Source of the DNA: Candidatus Hadersleviella danica
GTDB lineage: Bacteria; Chloroflexota; Anaerolineae; Promineifilales; Promineifilaceae
Length of the DNA stretch: 64,000 nucleotides
Direction of reading: 5' to 3'
NCBI GenBank assembly: GCA_016711405.1
Contig: JADJSZ010000005.1
Location: 62,001 to 126,000, forward strand
Under the pieces are notes generated by a model. The model worked only from the letters and a program-made list of their open reading frames with translations. It had not been told where the DNA came from and did not search any database. A program made the translations under genes and the position numbers. Below, piece by piece: positions 34,784-43,913 of the stretch. Each line of letters starts with the position of its first letter. The first letter of the stretch is position 1.

Positions 34784-37135
34784 CTACGGATATTCAATTT
34801 CGACATTGCTCTCAAACGTTGTGGTGTTGAGCGTGTAGGCGAGAATATCTGCCATATCTTGTAGGGACAACCGAGCCCCAAAGTTATTGGGCATACCTTG
34901 CGGGGCGCAAGCACCAGCAGGGCATTCGGGAGCAGTAAAAGCCCACGGCAAGAGGATGGATTCGTAGACGTAGTCAGCGGGGCTGTAGCCAGCAATGCGG
35001 TCTGGCCCGACGACAGCAAATTCGCCTACCCACGGGCCAACAGCGTTGGAGCCGGGTTCGCCCAGTTTGCCGTGGCAAGCGGCACAGCCATAGGTCAGGT
35101 TGAAGGCTTGTTCACCAGCGGTGGCATTGCCTGTGGGCAATTCAGCGACACTAGATGGCCAATCTATGGGTTCAGGGGTGGGAGCCGCGCACATTTCAGG
35201 TGTACGCCAGTTGATGACATAGCTGGTGATGTAATCAATTTGGTATTTTTCGAGCGAACCACCAAATTGAGCGCCCCATGTGGGCATCCCATTTTGCGGC
35301 CGACCTGCGGCAAGGGTGCTCGAAATAAATCCTTCGAGGGTTCCTTGCCATGCCATTTCCGTCATCCGGGGGGATTTACCCGTGAGGACGTCAGGGCAGA
35401 GGAGAGCCGCATGAGCCAGAACACGCCCAGCACAGGCAATTTGTGTACCCGTAGCATCGTAGCATTCGGTAGCATCGCCTTTCTCGCCGTGGCAGGTGGC
35501 GCAGTTGCTGTGGAACAGATCGCCGCCTTTTTCAATTTCGTGGGCTTCGGATGCGGCCGCTTCAAAAGTGAGGGTTAAAGCCCGCACATTGAGCTGGTTT
35601 TGGGTGATAATCAACTTGGCCACAGGGTCGGGCATAATGTCGTTGCGTTGACCATTGCTATAACCAGTGGTGCCATCGGCTCTGGTATAAGATTCGCACG
35701 GCCGTAGGGCGGGGTTGCCCGTTAACGTACAGCCATAGGCATAGAGGCTGTCGTTGAATTTGTCCATCACCGCTTGCAAATGGGGCTGTTCATCGCTAAT
35801 CGGAAAGCCGGGGATATAGCTTCCCACAGTCAGTTCTTCGTAGGGGACGCTGAGCAAATCGCTGTGCCCTTCTTGGGGCATAATGTCTTGGGCGACTTCT
35901 TGCTCGGCCGAACTTTGCACCAGATATTCGGGTGAACCCATCCAGTTGGAAATCCACATGAGGGAGATGAACAGCATGGCCACGCTCAGGCCAACCCGTC
36001 GGTCGCCATAGCGTCGGCTACGGCCGACTTCCACGTAGGGCATGATGAAGAAGGAGACAGCCAAGCCTGGAATGAAGGCAAAGGCAATCGCCTCTTTCGA
36101 AGCCAGTTTGAGCCACCCTTGCGACCATGAGAGATACCAAGGCGCAACCACATGGAGCGGGGTAATTAAGGGGTTGGCATGGCTTTCAATTTTGGCGGTG
36201 AAGAAGAAGACCGAACCGCCGACTAAGGCAAGAGTTGTGAGAGCCGCCCACATCATTTCGCTGGTAAAAATGTCGGGTAAGAAGTAAACCCGCTCATCTT
36301 TGGGGACGCGCTTGGCCGTATCTTCGCCCACTGCTTCGCGGCTGGGGGGGAGAGAAATGCCATACAGAACGACTTTATAGTAATGAACAAAGATGAAGAT
36401 GCCTGTAATAAGCGGCAAAAGGAGAACGTGCAGGAGGTAGAAGCGGAGCAACCCACCTGCACCAATGACGGGCGCACCTCTGAGCAAGAGGTTGATGTTC
36501 TTGCCGACGAAGGCGGGGCCGGGGGAGGATTCGGCCGCGCTAACCGCCACTGTGACGGCCCAGTAAGCCAATTGATCCCACGGGAGCAAGTAGCCACTGA
36601 AACTGAGGACGAGGGTCATCACCAGCAGAATCATGCCTGTGAGCCATGTGAATTGGCGGGGCTTCTTGTAGCTACCCGTTATAAACGTTCGTAGCATATG
36701 GAGGGCGACAACGGCCACCATGACTTCAGCCCCGAGCCGGTGCATATCGCGCATGAGCTGACCCAAGGGGACGTTGCTCATGATGTTCCACATGTCCTCG
36801 TAGGCAATATCTGGCGAGGGGGTGTAGAAAATCATCAGGAAGATACCGGTGATGGTTTCCCACACGAACATGAAACTGGATAGCCAGCCAAGGCGGAACG
36901 TGGGGTAGATGTGGGTAACTTCGGTGTGGTAGAAGCTCGGCCGAATGTGGAGCCAGAAGCCATCGGCATGGGGGCGCAGACGGGGGTTCGGCCGCCGGGG
37001 TTCATCGCCCCGCAACATCGAACGAATGTCGTTGACGTTTAAGCCTGTTGTGACGCGCTCAACGACATCGTCAACTTTGGCTAGGGCCGCTCGCTTGAAC
37101 CCCATTTCTCGAACTTGGTCAACAAAGGTTGCCAT
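34784..37135 (-). CDS. qcrB: Cytochrome b (b6/subunit IV type) fused to a diheme cytochrome c
   Basis: 783 aa, intact. The N-terminal membrane part is a full-length cytochrome b: bis-His pairs H132/H146 and H236/H251. The second pair has 14 intervening residues, the b6-type spacing. It contains GYLLPWDQLAYWAVTV. A subunit-IV-like part follows (PPSREAVGED, ITPLHVVAPWYLSWSQGWLK). The periplasmic tail has two c-haem sites, C545-ATCH and C684-AACH, each followed by a probable axial Met (NGMPTW, QGMPNNF). It oxidises (mena)quinol and passes electrons through its own haems c. AAGGAG precedes the start. It lies downstream of the Rieske gene with 106 bp between, so one operon. Confidence 0.93.
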   Translation of the reverse strand: MATFVDQVREMGFKRAALAKVDDVVERVTTGLNVNDIRSMLRGDEPRRPNPRLRPHADGFWLHIRPSFYHTEVTHIYPTFRLGWLSSFMFVWETITGIFLMIFYTPSPDIAYEDMWNIMSNVPLGQLMRDMHRLGAEVMVAVVALHMLRTFITGSYKKPRQFTWLTGMILLVMTLVLSFSGYLLPWDQLAYWAVTVAVSAAESSPGPAFVGKNINLLLRGAPVIGAGGLLRFYLLHVLLLPLITGIFIFVHYYKVVLYGISLPPSREAVGEDTAKRVPKDERVYFLPDIFTSEMMWAALTTLALVGGSVFFFTAKIESHANPLITPLHVVAPWYLSWSQGWLKLASKEAIAFAFIPGLAVSFFIMPYVEVGRSRRYGDRRVGLSVAMLFISLMWISNWMGSPEYLVQSSAEQEVAQDIMPQEGHSDLLSVPYEELTVGSYIPGFPISDEQPHLQAVMDKFNDSLYAYGCTLTGNPALRPCESYTRADGTTGYSNGQRNDIMPDPVAKLIITQNQLNVRALTLTFEAAASEAHEIEKGGDLFHSNCATCHGEKGDATECYDATGTQIACAGRVLAHAALLCPDVLTGKSPRMTEMAWQGTLEGFISSTLAAGRPQNGMPTWGAQFGGSLEKYQIDYITSYVINWRTPEMCAAPTPEPIDWPSSVAELPTGNATAGEQAFNLTYGCAACHGKLGEPGSNAVGPWVGEFAVVGPDRIAGYSPADYVYESILLPWAFTAPECPAGACAPQGMPNNFGARLSLQDMADILAYTLNTTTFESNVEIEYP

Positions 37136-37241
37136 AGGGAACTCCTTCTTCTACTTTGTGCGTTTGCAACACAGGAAGGTTTATCGTGGGTGTAAATTCT
37201 TGGGGAAATTGTTGAATCAAAAAGAATGTGACCAAGTAGGT

Positions 37242-37910
37242 TTAGGGGCTACTGGTCACATCTTTGAGCAAGGTGAGCACAAGACCGTCGGTGCGGGTGC
37301 CTGTATCTACGGCGAATTGGGTGATTTTATCGCGCACATCGGCCGTAATAACGAGGGGGCCAATACCACCATCGCCGCTAGGCGAAATCAGGCGATTTCC
37401 AGCCGCGTCAGTGACGACATTGCCTTCTGCATCGTAGGCCGTTACGGGGAAGCGGTCTAAACTGCGGGGGGCGGGAGCCTCGATGCGACGGCCGTCTAGG
37501 CGGTATTTGGAGCCGTGGCAGGGACATTCGAAGCGATTGGTGGCTTCGTTCCACGGATAGATGCACCCAAGGTGGGTGCAAACTTTGTAGAGAGCCACAA
37601 CACCAGTGGTGGCAGATTCATCGCCAGCTTGGTACATGCGCTCCACCCCTTCGGACGTGGTTGTGTCGAGGTTCACAAGCCAAAAACGGCCGTTGGCCTC
37701 GTTCAAGGGAGCGGCGTTGACAGCAGGCAGTCGGCTGGCTTCAACGCGGATAACACCACCGAAGGTTCCCTCTTTGATGCGCGGGATGGCAAACCAAATA
37801 ATTAGCCCCCCGACTTCGGCCAAATAGAGAGCGATAGATGCTCCCCAAATGTAGTATAAAAATTCGCGGCGCGAGATACCGCTCACTGGTTCTGCCGTAG
37901 TTACAGCCAT
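37242..37910 (-). CDS. qcrA: Rieske [2Fe-2S] protein of the quinol-oxidising complex
   Basis: 222 aa from ATG 37910 (MAVTTAEP, AGGAG upstream). A twin-Arg-like SRREFLYY at residues 13-20 precedes one TM helix, as in Tat-inserted Rieske proteins. Box I CTHLGC at 111-116 and box II CPCHG at 129-133 supply ligands C111, H113, C129, H132 and the disulfide C116-C131. It donates to the haem c domains fused to the cytochrome b encoded next. The frame is intact. The spacer upstream is free of genes and holds a purine/pyrimidine repeat (38035-38116). Confidence 0.95.
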   Translation of the reverse strand: MAVTTAEPVSGISRREFLYYIWGASIALYLAEVGGLIIWFAIPRIKEGTFGGVIRVEASRLPAVNAAPLNEANGRFWLVNLDTTTSEGVERMYQAGDESATTGVVALYKVCTHLGCIYPWNEATNRFECPCHGSKYRLDGRRIEAPAPRSLDRFPVTAYDAEGNVVTDAAGNRLISPSGDGGIGPLVITADVRDKITQFAVDTGTRTDGLVLTLLKDVTSSP

Positions 37911-38034
37911 AGGAATAATTTCTCCTACTTTCAATATGACATATGACAATGGTTACAAGTCGTTTGTGAAGAGTGTCACAATGTGTCTGTGCTTTTTATC
38001 ACAAACGGGATTATAGCAAACATGCCAGAGGGTG

Positions 38035-38116
38035 AAAAGTAAAAGCAGAAACTAAAAAGTGAGAGGTAAAAAGTAAAGGGTTGCTCACCTTTTACTTTCT
38101 ACCTCTCACTTTTTAC
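38035..38116. repeat. AAAAGTGA-type repeat hairpin
   Basis: Units AGTAAAAG/AAAAAGTGAGAGG and their complements CCTCTCACTTTTTAC flank a short loop, forming an imperfect hairpin upstream of the Rieske gene and downstream of tRNA-Val. Confidence 0.7.
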
Positions 38117-38153
38117 TGGAACAAACAGGAGGATGACCCAAAAAAGAACAGGA

Positions 38154-38227
<74 letters not shown>

Positions 38228-38322
38228 CTGTGGCTTGTGGCTATGGGTGGGGATTATAGCGCAGTGAAGGAATTGTGCAACGGCCGAGTCATCGCCTCCC
38301 TACTTCAAACTTTTTACAACGG

Positions 38323-38466
38323 CATGGTTCACGGTTCTCAGGAGAGCATCTTTACAAATTTTGACGGGGGACAAGGGACTTGGGACGCTTATGACCTCCA
38401 GTCCCTTGTCCCCAGTCCCAAGTCCCAAGTCCAAAGTCCGAAATTGTAAAGATAGTTTGAACCATG
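38323..38466. repeat. Dispersed inverted-repeat element, copy 1
   Basis: Outer arms CATGGTTCA...ATCTTTACAA and TTGTAAAGAT...TGAACCATG flank a core of GGGACAA/AGTCCCA heptamers around GACCTCCAG. Related copies occur at 47666-47752 and 52673-52777. Confidence 0.8.
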
Positions 38467-38721
38467 TTTGTACAACTTATTCGTCCTCTGGTAAGGCTGG
38501 AATTAACGGCCGTAGAGCCATCTCCCCCTTGCCCTTTTGCGGTATACTTCTCGCCCAGTTACCCATTTACCCATTGTAATTATTCAGGTGGAAAGCCTTG
38601 GCTCTTGGTTACAGGTTACAAGTTACAAGTCGCTTGCCACCTGTAATCTATAACTTGTAACAACTCTCAAAGCCTCACACCTAAATAGTTACTCTCCATT
38701 ATCAATTACACAGGTGGTTTC
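38467..38721. other. Spacer upstream of leuB
   Basis: No gene. A GTTACAA-type heptamer repeat pair lies at about 38605-38660. I searched for a T-box or leader-peptide attenuator expected for leucine control and found none. CAGGTGG at 38711-38717 is the probable ribosome-binding site. Confidence 0.55.
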
Positions 38722-39795
38722 ATGGAAATAAAGCTAACCCTTTTGCCGGGTGATGGCATTGGCCCCGAGATTGTGACCGAGGCACGCAAAGTGTTGGATG
38801 TGGTGGCCAATCGTTTTGGTCACACCTTGTACTACAACACCCAACTCATCGGTGGCATTGCCATAGATGAAACGGGCGACCCATTGCCCGAAGAGACGTT
38901 GGGAGCCTGTTTGCAGAGCGATGCTGTGTTGCTCGGCGCAGTGGGCGGCCCCAAGTGGGATGACCCCAAAGCGGCCGTGCGCCCCGAGCAAGGCTTGCTT
39001 CGCATTCGCAAAGAACTGGGCGTGTTCGCCAACTTGCGCCCTGTCAAAGTATTTGAGGCGTTGGCCGAGGCCAGCCCGCTCAAGACAGAGCGGGTGCGCG
39101 GCGTAGACATTATGTTTGTGCGCGAACTAACGGGCGACCTCTATTTTGGCACCCCTCGCGGCCGTGAAATCGTCAATGGCAAGCGCGTCGGCTTTAACAC
39201 CATGCGCTACGACGAAGACGAAATTGCCCGCGTCATGCGCATTGGCTTCGAGTTGGCGCGGCAACGGCGGGGCAAACTCGCCTCGGTGGATAAGGCCAAT
39301 GTCCTCGAGACCATGCGCGTTTGGCGCGAAGTGGCCCATGAGGTGGCGCAGGAATACCCCGACGTGCAATACGAAGATTTGCTGGTAGACGCGATGGCCA
39401 TGTATCTCATCAATCGGCCGAGCGATTTCGACGTGGTGGTTACGGGCAACATGTTTGGCGATATTTTGTCCGACGAAGCGTCCATGATTACGGGGTCGCT
39501 GGGCATGTTGCCCTCCGCCTCCATTGGGGCAGATGGGAGCATTGGTCTGTACGAGCCGATTCACGGCTCTGCCCCCGATATTGCGGGCAAGGGCATTGCC
39601 AATCCGCTGGCCACGATTTTGAGCGGGGCCATGTTGCTCCGCTGGAGTTTGGGCTTGCACGCCGAGGCGGAGGCGGTGGAAACGGCCGTGGCCCAAGTTC
39701 TCGCCGCTGGCCACCGCACAGGCGACATTGCCGCTGGGGGCAAAGCACTGGGCACGGCCGAGATGGGCGACAAAGTGTGTGAGGCGTTGGGGTAA
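38722..39795 (+). CDS. leuB: 3-isopropylmalate dehydrogenase
   Basis: 357 aa. LLPGDGIGPEIVTEARKVLD opens the isocitrate/isopropylmalate dehydrogenase fold. LLGAVGGPKWDDPKAAVRPE and GLLRIRKELGVFANLRP are LeuB-type substrate-loop sequences, and NMFGDILSDEASMITGSLGM plus GSAPDIAGKGIANPLATILS carry the Mg and NAD sites. It oxidatively decarboxylates 3-isopropylmalate in leucine synthesis. The frame is intact. It is followed by ilvD in the same direction after an octamer-repeat spacer. Confidence 0.97.
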   Translation: MEIKLTLLPGDGIGPEIVTEARKVLDVVANRFGHTLYYNTQLIGGIAIDETGDPLPEETLGACLQSDAVLLGAVGGPKWDDPKAAVRPEQGLLRIRKELGVFANLRPVKVFEALAEASPLKTERVRGVDIMFVRELTGDLYFGTPRGREIVNGKRVGFNTMRYDEDEIARVMRIGFELARQRRGKLASVDKANVLETMRVWREVAHEVAQEYPDVQYEDLLVDAMAMYLINRPSDFDVVVTGNMFGDILSDEASMITGSLGMLPSASIGADGSIGLYEPIHGSAPDIAGKGIANPLATILSGAMLLRWSLGLHAEAEAVETAVAQVLAAGHRTGDIAAGGKALGTAEMGDKVCEALG

Positions 39796-39876
39796 AAGTG
39801 TAAGGGTGTATTTGTATAATCGTCTATTGCCATACACCACTACACCAATAGACGAATACACCAATACACCATTTCT
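39796..39876. repeat. TACACCAA octamer repeat hairpin between leuB and ilvD
   Basis: Octamers CACCAATA/GACGAATA on one strand with complements (TGTATTTG, CGTCTATTG) on the other; same family as in the valS T-box leader. Confidence 0.75.
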
Positions 39877-39886
39877 GGAGGAAATG

Positions 39887-41557
39887 ATGACCAAACTAAA
39901 CAAATACAGCACCCTCATCACCGAAAACAAGCGGCAGGGGGCTTCGCAGGCGATGTTATATGGCACGGGGATGAGCGAAGAGGACATGCACAAGCCGCAA
40001 GTAGGTATTGCCAGCGTGTGGTACGAGGGCAACACCTGCAATATGCACCTGCTGGCCTTGGCCAAAAAGGTCAAGGACGGGGTGCAAGAGGCGGGCTTGG
40101 TGGGGATGCGTTTTAACACCATTGGGGTCAGCGATGGCATTTCGATGGGCACAGACGGCATGAGCTACTCCCTGCAATCGCGTGATTTAATCGCCGATTC
40201 GATTGAGACGGTCATGGCGGCGCAGTGGTACGATGGCCTCATCGCCCTGCCGGGGTGCGATAAGAACATGCCGGGTTGTCTCATGGCGATGGGGCGGCTC
40301 AATCGGCCGTCGCTGATGGTCTACGGCGGCACCATTCGCGCTGGCCACTGGGGCGACCAAAAACTGGACATCGTCTCCGCTTTCCAGAGCTACGGCGAAT
40401 ACATCGCGGGGCGGATTGACGAAGAGACCCGCCAAGCGATTGTGCGCCACAGTTGCCCCGGCGCGGGCGCGTGTGGGGGCATGTACACGGCCAACACGAT
40501 GGCCAGCGCCATCGAGGCGTTGGGGATGAGCTTGCCCTACAGTTCCTCTATTCCCGCCGAGGAAAAAGCGGCCGAATCGCTCCGCGCTGGGGAAGCCATT
40601 AAACTCCTCCTCGAGCGAGACATCAAACCCCGTGACATTATGACCCGCGAGGCATTTGAGAACGCGATGGTGGTTACAATGGCTTTGGGTGGCTCCACCA
40701 ACGCCGTTTTGCACTTGATAGCGATGGCGCGAGCCGTGGATGTGCCCCTCACCTTGGCCGATTTTCAGGCGGTCAGCGACCGCGTCCCCTTCCTTGCCGA
40801 CCTCAAGCCGAGTGGTAAGTTTGTGCAAGAGGATTTGCACATGGTTGGCGGCACACCCGCCGTAATGAAATATCTGTTGGCCGAGGGTCTGCTCCACGGG
40901 GATTGCTTGACGGTGACGGGCAAGACCTTGGCCGAAAACTTGGCTGATGTGCCCGATTTGGCCGAGGGGCAAGAAGTCATTCGGCCGCTCTCTGACCCCA
41001 TCAAACCGACGGGGCACATCCAAATTTTGTTCGGCAACTTGGCTCCCGAGGGGGCGGTGGCCAAAATTACGGGCAAAGAGGGGGAGGTTTTCAGCGGCCG
41101 TGCCAACGTCTTTGATTCCGAAGAGGAGATGCTGACCGCCCTTGAGGAGAACAAAATCGCCAAGGGGGATGTGATTGTCATTCGCTACGAAGGGCCGAAG
41201 GGCGGGCCGGGGATGCCCGAAATGCTCACCCCAACGAGTGCCATCATGGGGGCGGGGTTGGGGCAAGATGTGGCTCTGCTGACCGACGGCCGTTTTTCGG
41301 GCGGCTCCCACGGTTTTCTCGTCGGCCACATTACGCCCGAGGCGCAAGAGGGCGGCGCGATTGCGTTGGTGCAAACGGGCGACACCATTACGATTGATGC
41401 CATCCAAAACAGCATCAGCGTAGACCTGAGCGACGAGGAGTTGGCTGTTCGGCGGGCGGGTTGGGTGGCTCCCGCTTACAAGGCGACGCGGGGGACGCTC
41501 TACCGCTACATCAAAAATGTGAAGTCAGCTTCCGAAGGGTGTGTGACGGACGAGTAA
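39887..41557 (+). CDS. ilvD: Dihydroxy-acid dehydratase
   Basis: 556 aa from ATG 39887, five nt after GGAGG at 39877-39881 (the preceding ATG is too close). Fe-S ligand regions are LPGCDKNMPGCLMAMGRLN and CPGAGACGGMYTANTMASA. GLGQDVALLTDGRFSGGSHG near the C-terminus is the IlvD signature. It converts dihydroxyisovalerate/methylvalerate to the keto acids that lead to Val, Leu and Ile. The frame is intact; a strong CGGCCG-type terminator follows within 10 nt. Confidence 0.97.
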   Translation: MTKLNKYSTLITENKRQGASQAMLYGTGMSEEDMHKPQVGIASVWYEGNTCNMHLLALAKKVKDGVQEAGLVGMRFNTIGVSDGISMGTDGMSYSLQSRDLIADSIETVMAAQWYDGLIALPGCDKNMPGCLMAMGRLNRPSLMVYGGTIRAGHWGDQKLDIVSAFQSYGEYIAGRIDEETRQAIVRHSCPGAGACGGMYTANTMASAIEALGMSLPYSSSIPAEEKAAESLRAGEAIKLLLERDIKPRDIMTREAFENAMVVTMALGGSTNAVLHLIAMARAVDVPLTLADFQAVSDRVPFLADLKPSGKFVQEDLHMVGGTPAVMKYLLAEGLLHGDCLTVTGKTLAENLADVPDLAEGQEVIRPLSDPIKPTGHIQILFGNLAPEGAVAKITGKEGEVFSGRANVFDSEEEMLTALEENKIAKGDVIVIRYEGPKGGPGMPEMLTPTSAIMGAGLGQDVALLTDGRFSGGSHGFLVGHITPEAQEGGAIALVQTGDTITIDAIQNSISVDLSDEELAVRRAGWVAPAYKATRGTLYRYIKNVKSASEGCVTDE

Positions 41558-41563
41558 TTGGGC

Positions 41564-41602
41564 AAAAAAAACGGCCGCACCAATTGGTGCGGCCGTTTTT
41601 TT
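41564..41602. terminator. CGGCCG-centred terminator after ilvD
   Basis: Arms 41564-41581 and 41586-41602 pair over about 17 bp, A8 on the left and T7 on the right. It ends ilvD transcription and, from the other strand, lies just past tRNA-Glu. Confidence 0.92.
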
Positions 41603-41607
41603 GTGTG

Positions 41608-41680
41608 TGCCCCCACGGGGATTCGAACCCCGGTTTTAGCCTTGAAAGGGCTACGTCCTAGGCCCCTAGACGATGAGGGC
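41608..41680 (-). tRNA. tRNA-Glu (anticodon TTC)
   Basis: 73 nt with discriminator A. Acceptor GCCCTCA/TGGGGGC pairs with one wobble; the T-arm is CCGGGGTTCGAATCCCCG and the anticodon stem-loop CCCTTTCAAGG gives TTC. CCA is not encoded. Minus strand. Confidence 0.96.
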
Positions 41681-41814
41681 GAACAGGTGAGAATTTTAGC
41701 AGGCCTAAATCAGTTTGGCAAATCGGATTTGGGGGTAGTCTTGCAGTCGGTCAGTCTCTCAGTCCTTCAGTCGCTCAGTCCTTCAGTCGCTTACTCTCTT
41801 GCTCTCTTTTTGAT

Positions 41815-43049
41815 TTAGCTGGGGAATAATTTTTCGATGACGTTGACCCGATAGGCCAGCAGGGCGGGGTAGAGGCCACCCACGGCCGCTAGGGCGAGGG
41901 GCAAAAGCCACAAAAACGGCTCCAAACTGAGTTGGAAACGAACCAAGACGGGCACGGCCGATTGCGCGGCGATGTTTTCGGCGATGAGCGCGGCCGTGCT
42001 ATAACCCACCACACGCCCCAACACCCCACCCAACACGGCCACGAGCAACGCTTCCCACAACACCATCTGTAAAATAGCTGACCGATTGGCTCCCAAGCTA
42101 CGCATCACCGCAAACCCCTGTTCTTGGGCAATGGTGGCGCTGTAAAGAGCTAAGAAGATGGTGAGACCCGCCATGACGGCCGCCAGATAGCCCACGGCCG
42201 TTAGCACCCGTTCGGCTTGGCGCAATTGGTCGAATAGGCCACCCAGCTCTTGGCCGGGGAAAGCGGCTTGCGCCTCAGTGCCCACGTAGAACTCTTGCCA
42301 AATGGAGGTGGCCACACTCGGGTTGATGGGTTTGACCAGCACGGCCGTTACTTGGTCGCTCACAGCCGTGCCATCCTCTTCGTGCCCATGTTCATCAACG
42401 GCTTCTTCGCCGTCATGCTCATCATGCACAAGCCAGATGCTTTCGACAGTGGTAAAAACGGCCGCATCATAAGGCGTGCCAGTCGGTTGCAGAATGCCGA
42501 CCACGGTAAAGGGGTCATCGTGTTCATCTGGTTCAAAACCAAGCTCCACACCGTGGCTGGAGAGAAAGGTTTGGCCGAGACCTAGACCGAGTTGGGCGGC
42601 GGCCGTGGCTCCCAGCACCGCCTCAAACTCTTGTTCCAACAAACGGCCGTCGGCCAACACAAAGGGGGATGGCTCGCCGCGTGGCCTGTTAGGGCAAAAA
42701 AGCTGTTGTTGGTGCCGATAATGCGCGCCCCGCCGATGTTGTCGCCAAAAGCGAGGGGCACGGCCGTTTGCACCCGCTCATCGGCCGCCAACTCCTCAAA
42801 AATGGCGTAGGAGATGTTGCCCACAGGTTGCCCTTGCAACAAAATGGAACTCAGCACCAACTGTTGGCCGCTCCCCTTGGCACCGACTACCAACACGCCA
42901 AAGGGGTCACTGGCCCGAATCACCCCTTGGCGAATTGCATCGCCCAAAACGGCGATGGTGACAAAGAGGCCAAGGGCTAAGCTGACGACCAGAATGGTGA
43001 TGGCGGTCTGGATGGGGTGGGCGCGGAGGTTGCGCCATGCGAGGGACAA
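41815..43049 (-). CDS. ABC transporter permease, MacB/FtsX type, with acidic/His-rich loop (frameshifted)
   Basis: About 410 aa. Start taken at TTG 43049 (SLAWRNLRAHP); the first TM is TAITILVVSLALGLFVTIAV. The periplasmic MacB-type domain follows, then three C-terminal TMs of the FtsX domain (YLAAVMAGLTIFLALYSATI onward) ending in NVIEKLFPS. A frame change near 42670 divides NSFFALTGHA from DGRLLEQEFEAVLGATAAAQ. The loop VHDEHDGEEAVDEHGHEEDG suggests metal binding. The matching ATPase gene lies directly upstream. Role likely lipid, peptide or metal-linked export rather than import. Confidence 0.82.
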
Positions 43050-43779
43050 GGGTACATGGGATTTTGGATTGCGGATTGGGATTGGGGTTAAGGGGGGTGG
43101 GGGTTTCGTCGCGGAGGGTGCCTTGGGTGAGGTTCCAGATGCGGCCGAAGCGGTGGTGCAGGGCGGGGTCGTGGCTGGCCACCACCAAAATGGCTTGCTG
43201 GGCACGGCAGGTGGTGGTGAGCAACTCGAGGACTTGCTCGCTGGCGGCGGCATCGAGGGCGGCCGTTGGCTCATCGGCCAGCACGAGGCGGGGCCGGGCG
43301 GCCAAGGCGCGGGCGACAGCGACGCGCAACCGTTGTCCTGTGCTCAGTTGGGCGGGGCGGTGGTGGGCATGGGCGGATAGCCCCACGGCCGCGAGCAATT
43401 CCGTGGCACGGCCGCGTCGCTCGGCGAGGGCAACGCCCCCAAAGGCCAGCGGCATCATCACATTCTCCTCGGCCGTGAGCATGGGGAGCAGGTGGTGTTG
43501 CTGGAACACATAGCCAATGCGCTGGGCGCGGAATTTGTCCCGTTGCGCCTCGCTCAGGGCATAGAGGGGCTGGCCGTCTATGATTACTTCGCCGGCCGTG
43601 GGCCGAAGCAGACCCGCTAAAATGTTGAATAGGGTGGTTTTGCCACTGCCGCTAATTCCGCGCAACAAAATTTGCTCGCCGGGGCGCAAGCTCAGTTCGG
43701 GGATGACGTGGAGGACAGGGGTGGGGGGCAAGCCAGGGGAGGCAAAGGTGTGGCTGACATGCTGAATAACAACGCTCAT
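42907..43779 (-). CDS. ABC transporter ATP-binding protein (LolD/MacB-like)
   Basis: The ATPase proper is about 235 aa: Walker A RGISGSGKTTLFN, Q-loop YVFQQHHLLPMLTAEEN, signature LSTGQRLRVAVARAL (variant of LSGGQ), Walker B LVLADEPTAALD and H-loop VVASHDPAL. After LTQGTLRDE the frame runs through an AATCCC-type repeat (about 43062-43090) and into the permease gene without a stop, so the last 60 or so codons are spurious. Either the repeat removed the stop or an indel did. It forms an exporter with the permease downstream. Confidence 0.85.
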   Translation of the reverse strand: MSVVIQHVSHTFASPGLPPTPVLHVIPELSLRPGEQILLRGISGSGKTTLFNILAGLLRPTAGEVIIDGQPLYALSEAQRDKFRAQRIGYVFQQHHLLPMLTAEENVMMPLAFGGVALAERRGRATELLAAVGLSAHAHHRPAQLSTGQRLRVAVARALAARPRLVLADEPTAALDAAASEQVLELLTTTCRAQQAILVVASHDPALHHRFGRIWNLTQGTLRDETPTPLNPNPNPQSKIPCTLVPRMAQPPRPPHPDRHHHSGRQLSPWPLCHHRRFGRCNSPRGDSGQ

Positions 43780-43819
43780 AATGATATTTTATCTCATTAA
43801 GAGCTAAGCGCAAGGATAG

Positions 43820-43913
43820 GTGGGACTGGGGACTGGGGACGAGGCTAACCCTTGGCAGTTAGGTGGCCATTAGTCGCAAATGACTAATGACCACTGACGA
43901 ATGACCAATCACC
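43820..43913. repeat. GGGACTG and GACTAATGA-type repeats
   Basis: Heptamers GGGACTGGGGACTGG followed by TGACTAATGACCACTGACG-type units lie between the ABC ATPase start and the debranching enzyme stop. No gene. Confidence 0.6.

Noticed and set aside
38228..38721. T-box or leader-peptide attenuator expected upstream of leuB
   Set aside because: No GGTGG T-box core, no Leu-codon run and no terminator/antiterminator pair was found.
39127..41407. Minus-strand ORFs of 344 and 406 codons opposite leuB and ilvD
   Set aside because: Antisense to two intact, clearly recognised enzymes; composition is that of reverse-frame translation.
43065..43500. Plus-strand ORFs opposite the ABC ATPase
   Set aside because: Antisense to Walker A/B-containing ATPase sequence; no independent support.
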